Below are positions 1 through 6,559 of a DNA stretch of 64,000 bases, piece after piece (the stretch's first letter is position 1; each line of letters begins with the position of its first letter). The position numbers and the translations under genes are program-made. The DNA lies in contig NZ_JAHHZQ010000001.1 of NCBI RefSeq assembly GCF_022606355.1, forward strand, positions 1,178,001 through 1,242,000. The letters run 5' to 3'. Source of the DNA: Leifsonia shinshuensis. GTDB lineage: Bacteria; Actinomycetota; Actinomycetes; Actinomycetales; Microbacteriaceae. Under the pieces are notes generated by a model. That model saw only the letters and a program-made list of their open reading frames with translations, was not told the DNA's origin and did no database searches.

Positions 1-322
1 ACACCCCCTTGTCCATGTCCTCCCGCAACTGCACACCCGTGACGACCGAGGTCGTGATGACCGTCTGGGCGAGGATGCCGGGGATCAGGTAGGGCAGGTA
101 GCTCGAGACGCTTCCGGTGATCGCGCCGCCGAACAGCAGCGCGAACATGATCGTGAAGATGATCGGCTGCAGCGTCACGTCGAACAGCTGCTCGGGCGTC
201 CGCTTGATCTTCAGGAGGCCGCGGTGGGCCATCGTGATCGTGTTCGACAGCGTCTGGCCGAGACTGACGTGGTTCTTCAGGTTCCGCTCGGACGGCGGGG
301 TGATGGTGGCGATGGCGCTCAT
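1..322 (-). CDS. ABC-2 type drug exporter permease (DrrB-like), 5' part only
   Basis: This is the N-terminal part of a multidrug/daunorubicin-type ABC permease; the gene runs off the left edge. The ATG at 322 overlaps the stop of the ATPase gene by four bases (ATGA), so the two are translationally coupled. The visible 107 residues begin with a polar cytoplasmic stretch, then a first hydrophobic segment around PIIFTIMFALLFGG and a second near YLPYLIPGILAQTVI, the usual layout of ABC-2 permeases paired with DrrA ATPases. It would form the membrane channel for the ATPase encoded just upstream. The exported compound cannot be told from the sequence. Confidence 0.85.
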   Translation of the reverse strand, partial: MSAIATITPPSERNLKNHVSLGQTLSNTITMAHRGLLKIKRTPEQLFDVTLQPIIFTIMFALLFGGAITGSVSSYLPYLIPGILAQTVITTSVVTGVQLREDMDKGV

Positions 323-1338
323 GCCCTGGCTCCTTCTGACATCGTGGCCTTCTCGGTCTCGGCGGACCCGGCGTCGGTGGCTTCCTCGTCTTCGACGCCG
401 TGGCCGGTGAGCGTCAGGAACACCTCGTCGAGGGTCGGCTTCTGCACCGACATCTCCTGCAGATGGATGCCGGCCTCGCGGAACGTGATGAAGAGGTCGG
501 TGACGGCGTCGGCGTCGCGCATCGGCGCGGTGAGCCGCGAGCCCTCCGGCGAGACGACGGCCTCCACGCCGAGCACCGTGGCGATGGCCCGCCGGGCGTC
601 CTCGATGTCGGCGGGGTCGGTCAACCGCAGTTGCAGGGAGGACTCGCCCACCGATGCCTTGAGTTCGTCGGCGGTGCCCTCGGCGACCACGCGGCCACGG
701 TCGATGACCGCGATGCGGTCGGCGAGCTGGTCGGCCTCGTCCAGGTACTGCGTGGTGAGCAGCACCGTCGAGCCGGTGGAGACCAGGCGCCGGATGGTGT
801 CCCACATCTGCGCGCGGGTGCGGGGGTCGAGCCCCGTGGTCGGCTCGTCGAGGAAGATCAGCGGCGGCTGAGCGATGAGGCTGGCCGCCAGGTCGAGGCG
901 GCGCCGCATACCGCCGGAGAATTTCTTCAGCGGCCGCTTGGCGGCATCCGTCAGCCCGAACTCCTCGAGGAGCTCTGCGGTCTTGGCCTTGGCCTCCCGA
1001 CCGCTCAGGCCGAGCAGACGGGCGAAGATCATGAGGTTCTCGTTGGCCGAGAGCGTCTCGTCGACCGATGCGAACTGCGCGGTGACGCCCAGGAGCTGGC
1101 GGACGACCTGCTGCTCTTTGCGGATGTCGTGCCCGAAGACGAAGGCGTCGCCTCCGTCGGGCCGCAGCAGGGTGGCGAGCATGGAGATGGTGGTGGTCTT
1201 CCCGGCGCCGTTCGGGCCGAGGACACCGTAGACGGTGCCGGCGCGGACGTTCAGGTCGACACCGTCGACCGCCCGGTTGTCGCCGAAGACCTTGACGAGC
1301 CCGTGGGCCTCGACGGCCCACTCGGTGCTGCGAGTCAT
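319..1338 (-). CDS. Daunorubicin-resistance-type ABC transporter ATP-binding protein (DrrA-like)
   Basis: A 339-residue ABC ATPase that energises export by the coupled ABC-2 permease. Walker A is GPNGAGKTT at residues 41-49, the signature is FSGGMRRRLDLA near 140, and Walker B with the following D-loop is LIFLDEPTTGLD near 160. The roughly 90-residue C-terminal extension (near residues 230-310, ending around QKPTLDEVFLTLTG) is typical of the DrrA/CcmA branch. The start at 1338 has a GGAAGGA ribosome binding site. The 137 bases upstream carry three GTAAGC repeats (separate entry), suggesting regulated expression. The substrate is unknown; the family includes antibiotic self-resistance and general drug efflux. 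Confidence 0.9.
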   Translation of the reverse strand: MTRSTEWAVEAHGLVKVFGDNRAVDGVDLNVRAGTVYGVLGPNGAGKTTTISMLATLLRPDGGDAFVFGHDIRKEQQVVRQLLGVTAQFASVDETLSANENLMIFARLLGLSGREAKAKTAELLEEFGLTDAAKRPLKKFSGGMRRRLDLAASLIAQPPLIFLDEPTTGLDPRTRAQMWDTIRRLVSTGSTVLLTTQYLDEADQLADRIAVIDRGRVVAEGTADELKASVGESSLQLRLTDPADIEDARRAIATVLGVEAVVSPEGSRLTAPMRDADAVTDLFITFREAGIHLQEMSVQKPTLDEVFLTLTGHGVEDEEATDAGSAETEKATMSEGARA

Positions 1339-1386
1339 GGTGGTCCTTCCTGATGAGGTGGATGAGTCGATGGTCGCCTGGCGCGC

Positions 1387-1434
1387 TTACACCGCGCTTA
1401 CGGCGTGCTTACAGAGCCGCTTCCGGACTGTAAG
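1387..1434 (-). promoter_or_regulatory. Three GTAAGC direct repeats at 11-bp spacing plus an inverted copy
   Basis: On the minus strand the motif GTAAGC occurs three times with starts exactly 11 bases apart (plus-strand GTTAC-side cores TTAC at 1387, 1398 and 1409), and an opposite-facing copy lies at 1430-1435. Repeats phased at 11 bp are typical of OmpR/PhoP-type and SARP activators that bind one face of the helix. They lie 50-100 bases upstream of the DrrA-like ATPase start, so they are a likely operator for the exporter. No regulator gene for it is visible here. Confidence 0.5.
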
Positions 1435-1475
1435 CGGCGACGAAAGAAGGGATGGTGGGCCGGGCGGGGTGCGCC

Positions 1476-1985
1476 TCAGCCGATGTCGCGGACGGCGGCG
1501 ACGACCGCCGGCCGGTCGACGCCCGCGAGGATCAGCGCGCGGGGCACGGTGCCGAGCTCCAGCCCGAGGATCGCGGTCAGGAGGTCGGCCTCGCCCGAAC
1601 GCTGGCGGCGGTGCGCCGATGCGACGCGGTGCGCGCGCGTCAAAGCCTCCTTGGCGGACGCCCCCCAGCGCGGACGGGCGACCCGCGGGGAGGCGACGAG
1701 GCGTTCCTCCCCCAGCGGTTCGACGCCGGCCACCCGAAGACTGGCCTCGCGCTCGGCGAGCAGGGCGGCCTCCACGCCGGCGGGGTCGAGGCCTGCCGAC
1801 GCGAGCACGTCGCGCACCGGGCTGCTGCCGTCGCGGGAGAGCGCGAGGAGCAGGTGCTCGGCTTCGACGAGGGTGGAGTTGCGTCGCTGGGCTTCGGTGA
1901 CGGAGGCGACCACGACCGCGCGCACCGCCTTGGAGAGCGGCTGGCCCGGTGCGTTGTTGGCGGTTCCTGGAGGGGTGTCGGACAT
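1476..1985 (-). CDS. Clp protease N-terminal (Clp_N) domain protein without ATPase domain
   Basis: A 169-residue protein consisting essentially of two Clp_N-type repeats: residues about 15-80 (around SVTEAQRRNSTLVEAEHLLLAL) and 100-169 (around WGASAKEALTRAHRVASAHR and ADLLTAILGLELGTVPRALI). In ClpA/ClpC these repeats bind substrates and adaptors. No AAA+ module follows, so the protein cannot unfold substrates itself; it may act as an adaptor, decoy or heat-stable binding protein for ClpC. It has a GAGGAGA ribosome binding site and lies 9 bases after the HTH gene, so the two form one operon. The function is inferred from the domain only. Confidence 0.75.
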   Translation of the reverse strand: MSDTPPGTANNAPGQPLSKAVRAVVVASVTEAQRRNSTLVEAEHLLLALSRDGSSPVRDVLASAGLDPAGVEAALLAEREASLRVAGVEPLGEERLVASPRVARPRWGASAKEALTRAHRVASAHRRQRSGEADLLTAILGLELGTVPRALILAGVDRPAVVAAVRDIG

Positions 1986-1994
1986 GTCGTCTCC

Positions 1995-2237
1995 TCAGTT
2001 GTGGCGGCGGCGCAGAGCGACGCCGGCCGCGGCGACGCGGCGCAGGTGCTTCTTGTGCACGGCTTGGCGGGTGACGCCGAGGGCGTCGGCGATCTGGGTC
2101 CAGCTCCAGCCGTCGCGGAGGGCTCGTTCGACCTCCGCGTCTTCTAGCCGGTCGGCGAGCTCGCGGAGCGCGACGACCGCGGCGAGGCCGTCGGCGACGC
2201 CGCCGAGCGGGTCGGGTGCTGAAAGTGGAGGGTTCAT
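1995..2237 (-). CDS. Small helix-turn-helix DNA-binding protein
   Basis: An 80-residue protein whose C-terminal half holds a sigma-70 region 4-like helix-turn-helix (WSWTQIADALGVTRQAVHKKHLRR, residues about 46-68, with an N-terminal helix LRELADRLEDAEVERALRDG). It ends in a basic tail. It is the first gene of an operon with the Clp_N protein. Its promoter overlaps two palindromes, which suggests autoregulation. The -10 element TACAGT lies 7 bases before the ATG, so the transcript is probably leaderless. Paired HTH/Clp_N genes of this kind are seen in actinobacteria; target genes are unknown. Confidence 0.8.
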   Translation of the reverse strand: MNPPLSAPDPLGGVADGLAAVVALRELADRLEDAEVERALRDGWSWTQIADALGVTRQAVHKKHLRRVAAAGVALRRRHN

Positions 2238-2239
2238 GG

Positions 2240-2284
2240 AAGCAACTGTAGTTGCTTAATCCAATTTGTCAACTTAAGTTGCTT
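2240..2284 (-). promoter_or_regulatory. Promoter with two overlapping palindromic operators for the HTH/Clp_N operon
   Basis: Minus-strand promoter: -35 TTGACA at 2267-2272, 16-base spacer, -10 TACAGT at 2245-2250, start codon 7 bases later. The perfect palindrome AAGCAACTGTAGTTGCTT (2240-2257) covers the -10 element. A second perfect palindrome CAACTTAAGTTG (2270-2281) overlaps the -35 element. The half-site AGTTGCTT recurs at 2277-2284. A protein bound at both sites would block RNA polymerase; the HTH product just downstream is the obvious candidate. Confidence 0.75.
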
Positions 2285-2328
2285 CGCTGTGCTGCCGCGA
2301 GCGGTCGACCGCGCGTATCCTGGCGCAC

Positions 2329-2499
2329 ATGGACATCGGCGTCGGCACAGCCGTCTGGCTCGGGGATCGGCCCGGGGTGGTGGTGGAAGGACCGGACGAG
2401 GGCGGTCAGTTCCTCGTGGAGTACTCGACCCTGGACGGCGGCCTGGAGAGCATCTGGTGCCCGCCCGGCGACGCCCGGGTCCAACCGCGTCGGCCGTGA
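2329..2499 (+). CDS. Small hypothetical protein (56 residues)
   Basis: An ORF of 56 residues between the divergent HTH operon and the serine dehydratase gene. A -10 element TATCCT at 2316-2321 lies 7 bases before the ATG, the same leaderless layout as many genes here. The product begins MDIGVGTAVWLGDRPGVVV and contains alternating hydrophobic and charged residues (GGQFLVEYSTLDGG), consistent with a small beta-rich domain. I do not recognise the family. Reality is supported by the promoter spacing and sensible composition, but not proven. Confidence 0.5.
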   Translation: MDIGVGTAVWLGDRPGVVVEGPDEGGQFLVEYSTLDGGLESIWCPPGDARVQPRRP

Positions 2500-2575
2500 G
2501 TTTCGCGCAGGAAATCCGCGCGGATGCGCACCTTGGCGCGCAAATCCCGCGTGCGCAGCGACGTACACTGATGAA

Positions 2576-3961
2576 GTGACAGCGTACGTCTCCGCCTTCG
2601 ACCTGTTCTCGATCGGCATCGGCCCCTCGAGCTCGCACACCGTCGGACCTCTGCGGGCAGCGAAGGCGTTCGCCGACCGGCTCGTCGCCGACGACCTCCT
2701 CGACCGGGTCGACCAGGTCACCTGCACCCTCTACGGATCCCTCGGCTCCACCGGGATCGGACACGGCACCCCCGACGCGGTCGTCGCCGGCCTGCGCGGC
2801 AACGAACCGGAGAACTGCCGGCCCGACGACGTGCGCCGGGCCTGGTCCGGCATCGAGCAGGGCGCGACCCTGCTCCTGGCCGGCCGTCGCGAGATCCCGC
2901 TGTCGAAGAACGACATCGACTTCGAGCCGCGCACGCGCCTCCCCGGCCACCCCAACGCCCTCACCCTGCGCGCTTGGGGCCGCGCGGCCGACGGCGCGCG
3001 CGAGCCGCTGCCGCTGCTGGAGGAGACCTACTATTCGATCGGCGGGGGTTTCATCCGTCGCGACGGCGAGGAGGCCGACCTCGCGGCCCGCGCCGCCCAC
3101 CCCCTCCCCTACGACTCGGCCGAGGAACTCCTCGCCATCTGCGAGCAGCTCGACATCCCCATCTGCGAGGTGGCGCGCCGCAACGAGGTCGCGCTGCACG
3201 GCGTGGCGGCGACCGACGCACGCCTCGACCTGATCTGGGAGGCCATGGCCGAATGCGTGGCGCGCGGTCTCGCCGGCGACGGCACCCTCCCGGGCGGCCT
3301 CGGCGTCAAGCGACGCGCCGCCGCCATGCGGGAGCACCTGGAGAGCGTGCAGGACGAGCCGGGCCGCGCGACGTCGCTGGAGTGGCTGCACGCCTTCGCG
3401 CTCGCGGTGAACGAAGAGAACGCCTCGGGAGGCCGCGTCGTCACCGCGCCGACCAACGGCGCAGCGGGCATCGTTCCCGCCGTCGCCCACTACTACCTCC
3501 GCTTCGTCCCCGGCGCCTCGCTCGACGGCATCCGCAAGTACCTCCTCACCGCGACGGCGATCGGGTCGCTGTTCAAGGCGAACGCCTCGATCTCCGGCGC
3601 GGAGGGCGGATGCCAGGCGGAGGTCGGGTCGGCGTGCGCCATGGCGGCGGGAGCGCTCTGCGCCGTGCTCGGCGGAACGCCCAGGCAGGTGGAGAACGCG
3701 GCCGAGATCGCGATGGAGCACCATCTCGGCCTGACCTGCGACCCGGTCGGCGGGCTCGTGCAGATCCCGTGCATCGAGCGCAACGCGATCGCCTCCTCCA
3801 CGGCGGTCTCCGCCGCCCGGCTCGCGCTGCACGGCGACGGATCGCACCTGGTGTCGCTGGACACCGTCATCGAGACGATGCGGCAGACCGGCCTCGACAT
3901 GTCGACGAAGTACAAGGAGACCAGCGAAGGCGGGCTGGCGGTCAACGTCATCGAGTGCTGA
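2576..3961 (+). CDS. sdaA: L-serine dehydratase (iron-sulfur, single chain)
   Basis: Converts L-serine to pyruvate and ammonia using a [4Fe-4S] cluster in the cytoplasm. The 461-residue product has the beta domain motif FSIGIGPSSSHTVGP at residues 11-25 and GSLGSTGIGHGTP. The alpha domain has APTNGAAGIVPAV, GAEGGCQAEVG and HLGLTCDPVGGLVQIPCIERN. The three cluster cysteines are C346, C388 and C399, almost the same numbering as in Escherichia coli SdaA. Start: GTG at 2576, 6 bases after TACACT (2564-2569), giving the family's usual N-terminus; the longer in-frame ORF upstream is not supported. Just upstream (2500-2560) two GC-rich near-repeats built on AAATCC are present, of unknown role. Confidence 0.95.
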   Translation: MTAYVSAFDLFSIGIGPSSSHTVGPLRAAKAFADRLVADDLLDRVDQVTCTLYGSLGSTGIGHGTPDAVVAGLRGNEPENCRPDDVRRAWSGIEQGATLLLAGRREIPLSKNDIDFEPRTRLPGHPNALTLRAWGRAADGAREPLPLLEETYYSIGGGFIRRDGEEADLAARAAHPLPYDSAEELLAICEQLDIPICEVARRNEVALHGVAATDARLDLIWEAMAECVARGLAGDGTLPGGLGVKRRAAAMREHLESVQDEPGRATSLEWLHAFALAVNEENASGGRVVTAPTNGAAGIVPAVAHYYLRFVPGASLDGIRKYLLTATAIGSLFKANASISGAEGGCQAEVGSACAMAAGALCAVLGGTPRQVENAAEIAMEHHLGLTCDPVGGLVQIPCIERNAIASSTAVSAARLALHGDGSHLVSLDTVIETMRQTGLDMSTKYKETSEGGLAVNVIEC

Positions 3962-4070
3962 GCACGTGGGCCCCCGACTTCGTGCCGCTTCGGTGCGCAC
4001 GCGCTGAGCGCGTTACGCCGGGTTGCGACGAGCATAGGAAGCGTCGGGGGGTCCCGTTAGCGTGGTCGAC

Positions 4071-4991
4071 ATGACCTTCGCGACCGATCGCTCCGGCCAG
4101 GCCGACCCCGAGCTCCTCCCCGCTTCCGACGCCCGCGGCGCCGCTCTCGGCGCCGCGCTCGCCGGACCCCTGGTGTCGACCCAGTGGCTGTGCGACCACC
4201 TGGGATCCGACGGGCTGATCGTCGTCGACGCCACGGTCGTGGCCGCGACCGGCGCCGACGGGCGCGTCGGCTACCTGAGCGGGGCGGACCGGTATCGCGA
4301 CGGCCACGTGCCCGGTGCGGTCTTCGCCGACCTGCTCGACCCGTTCAGCGACCCGGCAGGGAGGTTCCCGTTCACGCGTCCGGGTGCCGACGCGTTCGCC
4401 TCCGCCGCCGCCGCGCTCGGCGTGGACGAAGGCACGACGGTCGTGATCTACGACGCGGCGGTCGGGCAGTGGGCGTCCCGGCTCTGGTGGCTGTTCCGGT
4501 CGTTCGGGCACGACCGGGTCGCCGTGCTCGACGGCGGCGTCACCAAGTGGAGCGGGGAAGGGCGGCCCCTCGAGACCGGTGACGTCGCACCGCGCCGCGT
4601 CGATCTCCTCCCCCTCACCGAGCTGCCGGGATACTGGAGCGACCGGAACGACGTCGCGGCCGTGCTGTCCGGCGACCGCACCGGCACGCTGGTCTGCGGC
4701 GCCCCGCCGCGGGACTTCGCCGCTCGGCACCTCCCCGGCAGCGTGAGCGCACCGGCGGTGCGGCTGGTGGACCGCGAGACGAACGCGTTCCTGCCCCTCG
4801 CCGAACTGCGCGATCTCTTCGCCGACGTGCTGTCGTCCACCGACCCGATCGTCACGTACTGCGGAGGCGGGATCGCCGCCGCCGCGGACGCCCTCGCACT
4901 CGCGCTGCTCGGCCGCGACGACGTCTCGGTCTACGACGGCTCGCTCAACGAGTGGGCCTCCGACCCGGAGGCTCCGCTCGCCCGGCTCTGA
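4071..4991 (+). CDS. Sulfurtransferase with two rhodanese domains
   Basis: A 306-residue tandem rhodanese (thiosulfate or 3-mercaptopyruvate sulfurtransferase family) moving a sulfane sulfur onto an acceptor. The inactive N-terminal domain holds RDGHVPGAVFADL; the C-terminal domain holds RHLPGSVSAPAV and the catalytic loop YCGGGI with nucleophile C264. The loop CGGGIA differs from CGSGVTA of the second rhodanese in this window. The first 30 residues are an extra, poorly conserved extension. ATG 4071 follows TAGCGT (4058-4063) by 7 bases. The cellular acceptor is unknown. Confidence 0.9.
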   Translation: MTFATDRSGQADPELLPASDARGAALGAALAGPLVSTQWLCDHLGSDGLIVVDATVVAATGADGRVGYLSGADRYRDGHVPGAVFADLLDPFSDPAGRFPFTRPGADAFASAAAALGVDEGTTVVIYDAAVGQWASRLWWLFRSFGHDRVAVLDGGVTKWSGEGRPLETGDVAPRRVDLLPLTELPGYWSDRNDVAAVLSGDRTGTLVCGAPPRDFAARHLPGSVSAPAVRLVDRETNAFLPLAELRDLFADVLSSTDPIVTYCGGGIAAAADALALALLGRDDVSVYDGSLNEWASDPEAPLARL

Positions 4992-5075
4992 CCCCGAACC
5001 GGTCGCCGCCAGGTCGATCCTGGGTCTTCGCCGCAATCGGGCACCCGGTGCCAGGCCGCGTCGTAGGCTCGGAGC

Positions 5076-5564
5076 ATGACCCTGATGGAGATTCCGTTCC
5101 ACACCATCGACGGGGCGCCGAGCAGCCTGTCCGACTACGCGGGCAAGGTCATCCTGGTCGTCAACGTCGCCTCGCGCTGCGGACTCGCACCGCAGTACGA
5201 GAAGCTGGAGAAGCTGCAGGAGACGTACGGCGACCGCGGTTTCACCGTGATCGGCTTCCCGAGCAACCAGTTCCTCCAAGAGCTGAGCTCGACCGACGCG
5301 ATCAAGGAGTACTGCTCGACGACGTGGGGCGTCACGTTCCCGATGATGGAGAAGGTGCGGCTGAACGGGCGCAACGCGCACCCGCTCTACGCCGAGCTGA
5401 CCACCCACCCGGACGTCGACGGCAAAGCCGGCAAGGTCAAGTGGAACTTCGAGAAGTTCGTCATCACACCGGACGGCGCGGTGCACCGCTTCCGCCCGCA
5501 GACCGAGCCGGACGACCCGCGCATCATCGGGCTGATCGAGACGGCCCTTCCCGCGGCCGCCTGA
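5076..5564 (+). CDS. Glutathione peroxidase-family thiol peroxidase
   Basis: A 162-residue peroxidase reducing hydrogen peroxide and organic hydroperoxides. Peroxidatic Cys is C35 in NVASRCG, the Gln of the catalytic tetrad is in FPSNQF (about residue 65), and Trp/Asn are in KWNFEKF. The Cys in KEYCSTTWG probably acts as resolving cysteine, making this a thioredoxin-dependent enzyme. That fits actinobacteria, which use mycothiol rather than glutathione. TAGGCT at 5064-5069 lies 6 bases before the ATG. It is a single-gene unit ending at a small hairpin shared with the convergent gene. Confidence 0.93.
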   Translation: MTLMEIPFHTIDGAPSSLSDYAGKVILVVNVASRCGLAPQYEKLEKLQETYGDRGFTVIGFPSNQFLQELSSTDAIKEYCSTTWGVTFPMMEKVRLNGRNAHPLYAELTTHPDVDGKAGKVKWNFEKFVITPDGAVHRFRPQTEPDDPRIIGLIETALPAAA

Positions 5565-5568
5565 CAGC

Positions 5569-5596
5569 CGGCGCGACCACAGGCCGGCTCGCGCCG
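5569..5596. terminator. Small hairpin between convergent genes
   Basis: Eight-base arms CGGCGCGA (5569-5576) and TCGCGCCG (5589-5596) with a 12-base loop lie just after the peroxidase stop and just before the stop of the opposite gene. No clear T-tract follows. A bidirectional terminator is the simplest reading. Confidence 0.45.
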
Positions 5597-5600
5597 ATGC

Positions 5601-5891
5601 TCAAGCGCGCCGGAACCAGCGGCCCCCGACGCGCTCGGTGAGCCGCCAGCCGCCCGTCTCCGCGAGCGCCTGCACGGCTGCGACGGTGTGCTCGGCGACA
5701 CGCAATGCGTCGGCCGCGCCATCGGCCGTGAACCGCACGGTGAGCCGCGCCTCGCGGCTGACGATGTCGACGCTGGTCGCCTCCACCGTCGTCAGCTCGG
5801 CGGCGGCCGTGGCGGCAGCGGGTTCGATGGAGGCGGCCTGCACGTCGCCGCGCAGACGCCCGACAGGGATGATCACACGAAACGAAGGCAC
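5601..5891 (-). CDS. Hypothetical protein (96 residues)
   Basis: I do not recognise this family. The product is 96 residues, mixed alpha/beta in character, beginning MPSFRVIIPVGRLRGDVQ with an internal basic-acidic beta pattern (DIVSREARLTVRFTADG) and a C-terminal GGWRLTERVGGRWFRRA. The GTG start at 5891 is supported by a TAGGCT -10 element (5898-5903) exactly 6 bases upstream, the arrangement seen for other genes here. It stands alone, divergent from the DksA/TraR-like gene. It has no signal peptide or membrane segment. Confidence 0.65.
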   Translation of the reverse strand: MPSFRVIIPVGRLRGDVQAASIEPAAATAAAELTTVEATSVDIVSREARLTVRFTADGAADALRVAEHTVAAVQALAETGGWRLTERVGGRWFRRA

Positions 5892-5962
5892 GCGCCGAGC
5901 CTACGGGGCGCAGGCCTACCATGACGTACGCTGACACGGCGGGATCGGAAGGGGGTGCGCGT

Positions 5963-6379
5963 ATGCACACCGAATCACCGGACACACGAGAGCTCTACAT
6001 CATCCAGGACGTGGCGCTGACGGTCGACCAACTGGAACGCTTCGGCCGAATGCTGGACGAGCGACGCCGAGGGGATGTCGCCGAGTCGCAGCGGCATGCC
6101 GAAGCACTGGGCAGCCTGCTGTCGTCGCGGTCGGAGTCGACCGCCGACGACGAGCACGACCCGGAGGGACCGACGCTCAGCGCGGAGTGGAGCCGACTGC
6201 AGGCCCTGCGCTCGGAGACGGCCGCCGACATCGCGGCCGTCGACGCCGCACGCGAGCGCATCCGGGCCGGACGGTACGGCACCTGCGCCTCGTGCGGGCG
6301 GGCGATCGGCGTGCAGCGGCTCGAAGCACGCCCGACGACCGAACTCTGCATCGTCTGCGCGATCGCGGCCGAGCGCTGA
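5963..6379 (+). CDS. DksA/TraR-type C4 zinc-finger protein
   Basis: A 138-residue protein with an N-terminal coiled-coil-like region (ALTVDQLERFGRMLDERRRGD, then SAEWSRLQALRSETAADIAAVDAARERIRAG) and a C-terminal four-cysteine zinc finger (CASCG ... CIVC) near residues 110-135. This is the layout of DksA/TraR proteins, which reach into the RNA polymerase secondary channel; many actinobacterial versions are uncharacterised. ATG 5963 is chosen because GGAAGGGGG precedes it. An upstream in-frame start at 5921 lies on a probable promoter. It is monocistronic, followed by a repeat-rich 180-base gap. Confidence 0.85.
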   Translation: MHTESPDTRELYIIQDVALTVDQLERFGRMLDERRRGDVAESQRHAEALGSLLSSRSESTADDEHDPEGPTLSAEWSRLQALRSETAADIAAVDAARERIRAGRYGTCASCGRAIGVQRLEARPTTELCIVCAIAAER

Positions 6380-6414
6380 GGGCTGGGCGCTGAGCGCGCG
6401 CTGCCGCTAGGCGC

Positions 6415-6445
6415 GAGCGGTGAACGTGAGCGGTGAACGTGAGCG
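6415..6445. repeat. 13-bp tandem repeat GAGCGGTGAACGT
   Basis: Two exact copies of GAGCGGTGAACGT at 6415-6427 and 6428-6440 are followed by the first five bases of a third. They lie in the 180-base gap (6380-6559) between two convergent genes. The rest of the gap is GC-rich with many GAGCGC/GCGCTG words, and I see no gene or clean terminator in it. Confidence 0.7.
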
Positions 6446-6559
6446 CCGAGCGCGCACTGAGCGCCAGCGCTCTGCGCCGCACGCCGAACCCACCGGGAGC
6501 ACTGGCCGCACGCACTGAGGCGCTATAGCTCCGCCGCCGGCGCGCACCGCGCCCCGGCG

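Noticed and set aside
2500-2570. GC-rich near-repeats upstream of sdaA as a riboswitch
   Set aside because: They lie before the likely transcription start and do not form a recognisable aptamer; left only as a remark.
2234-4000. Minus-strand open frame of 588 codons over serine dehydratase
   Set aside because: Shadow of sdaA, whose three cluster cysteines and both domain motifs are intact.
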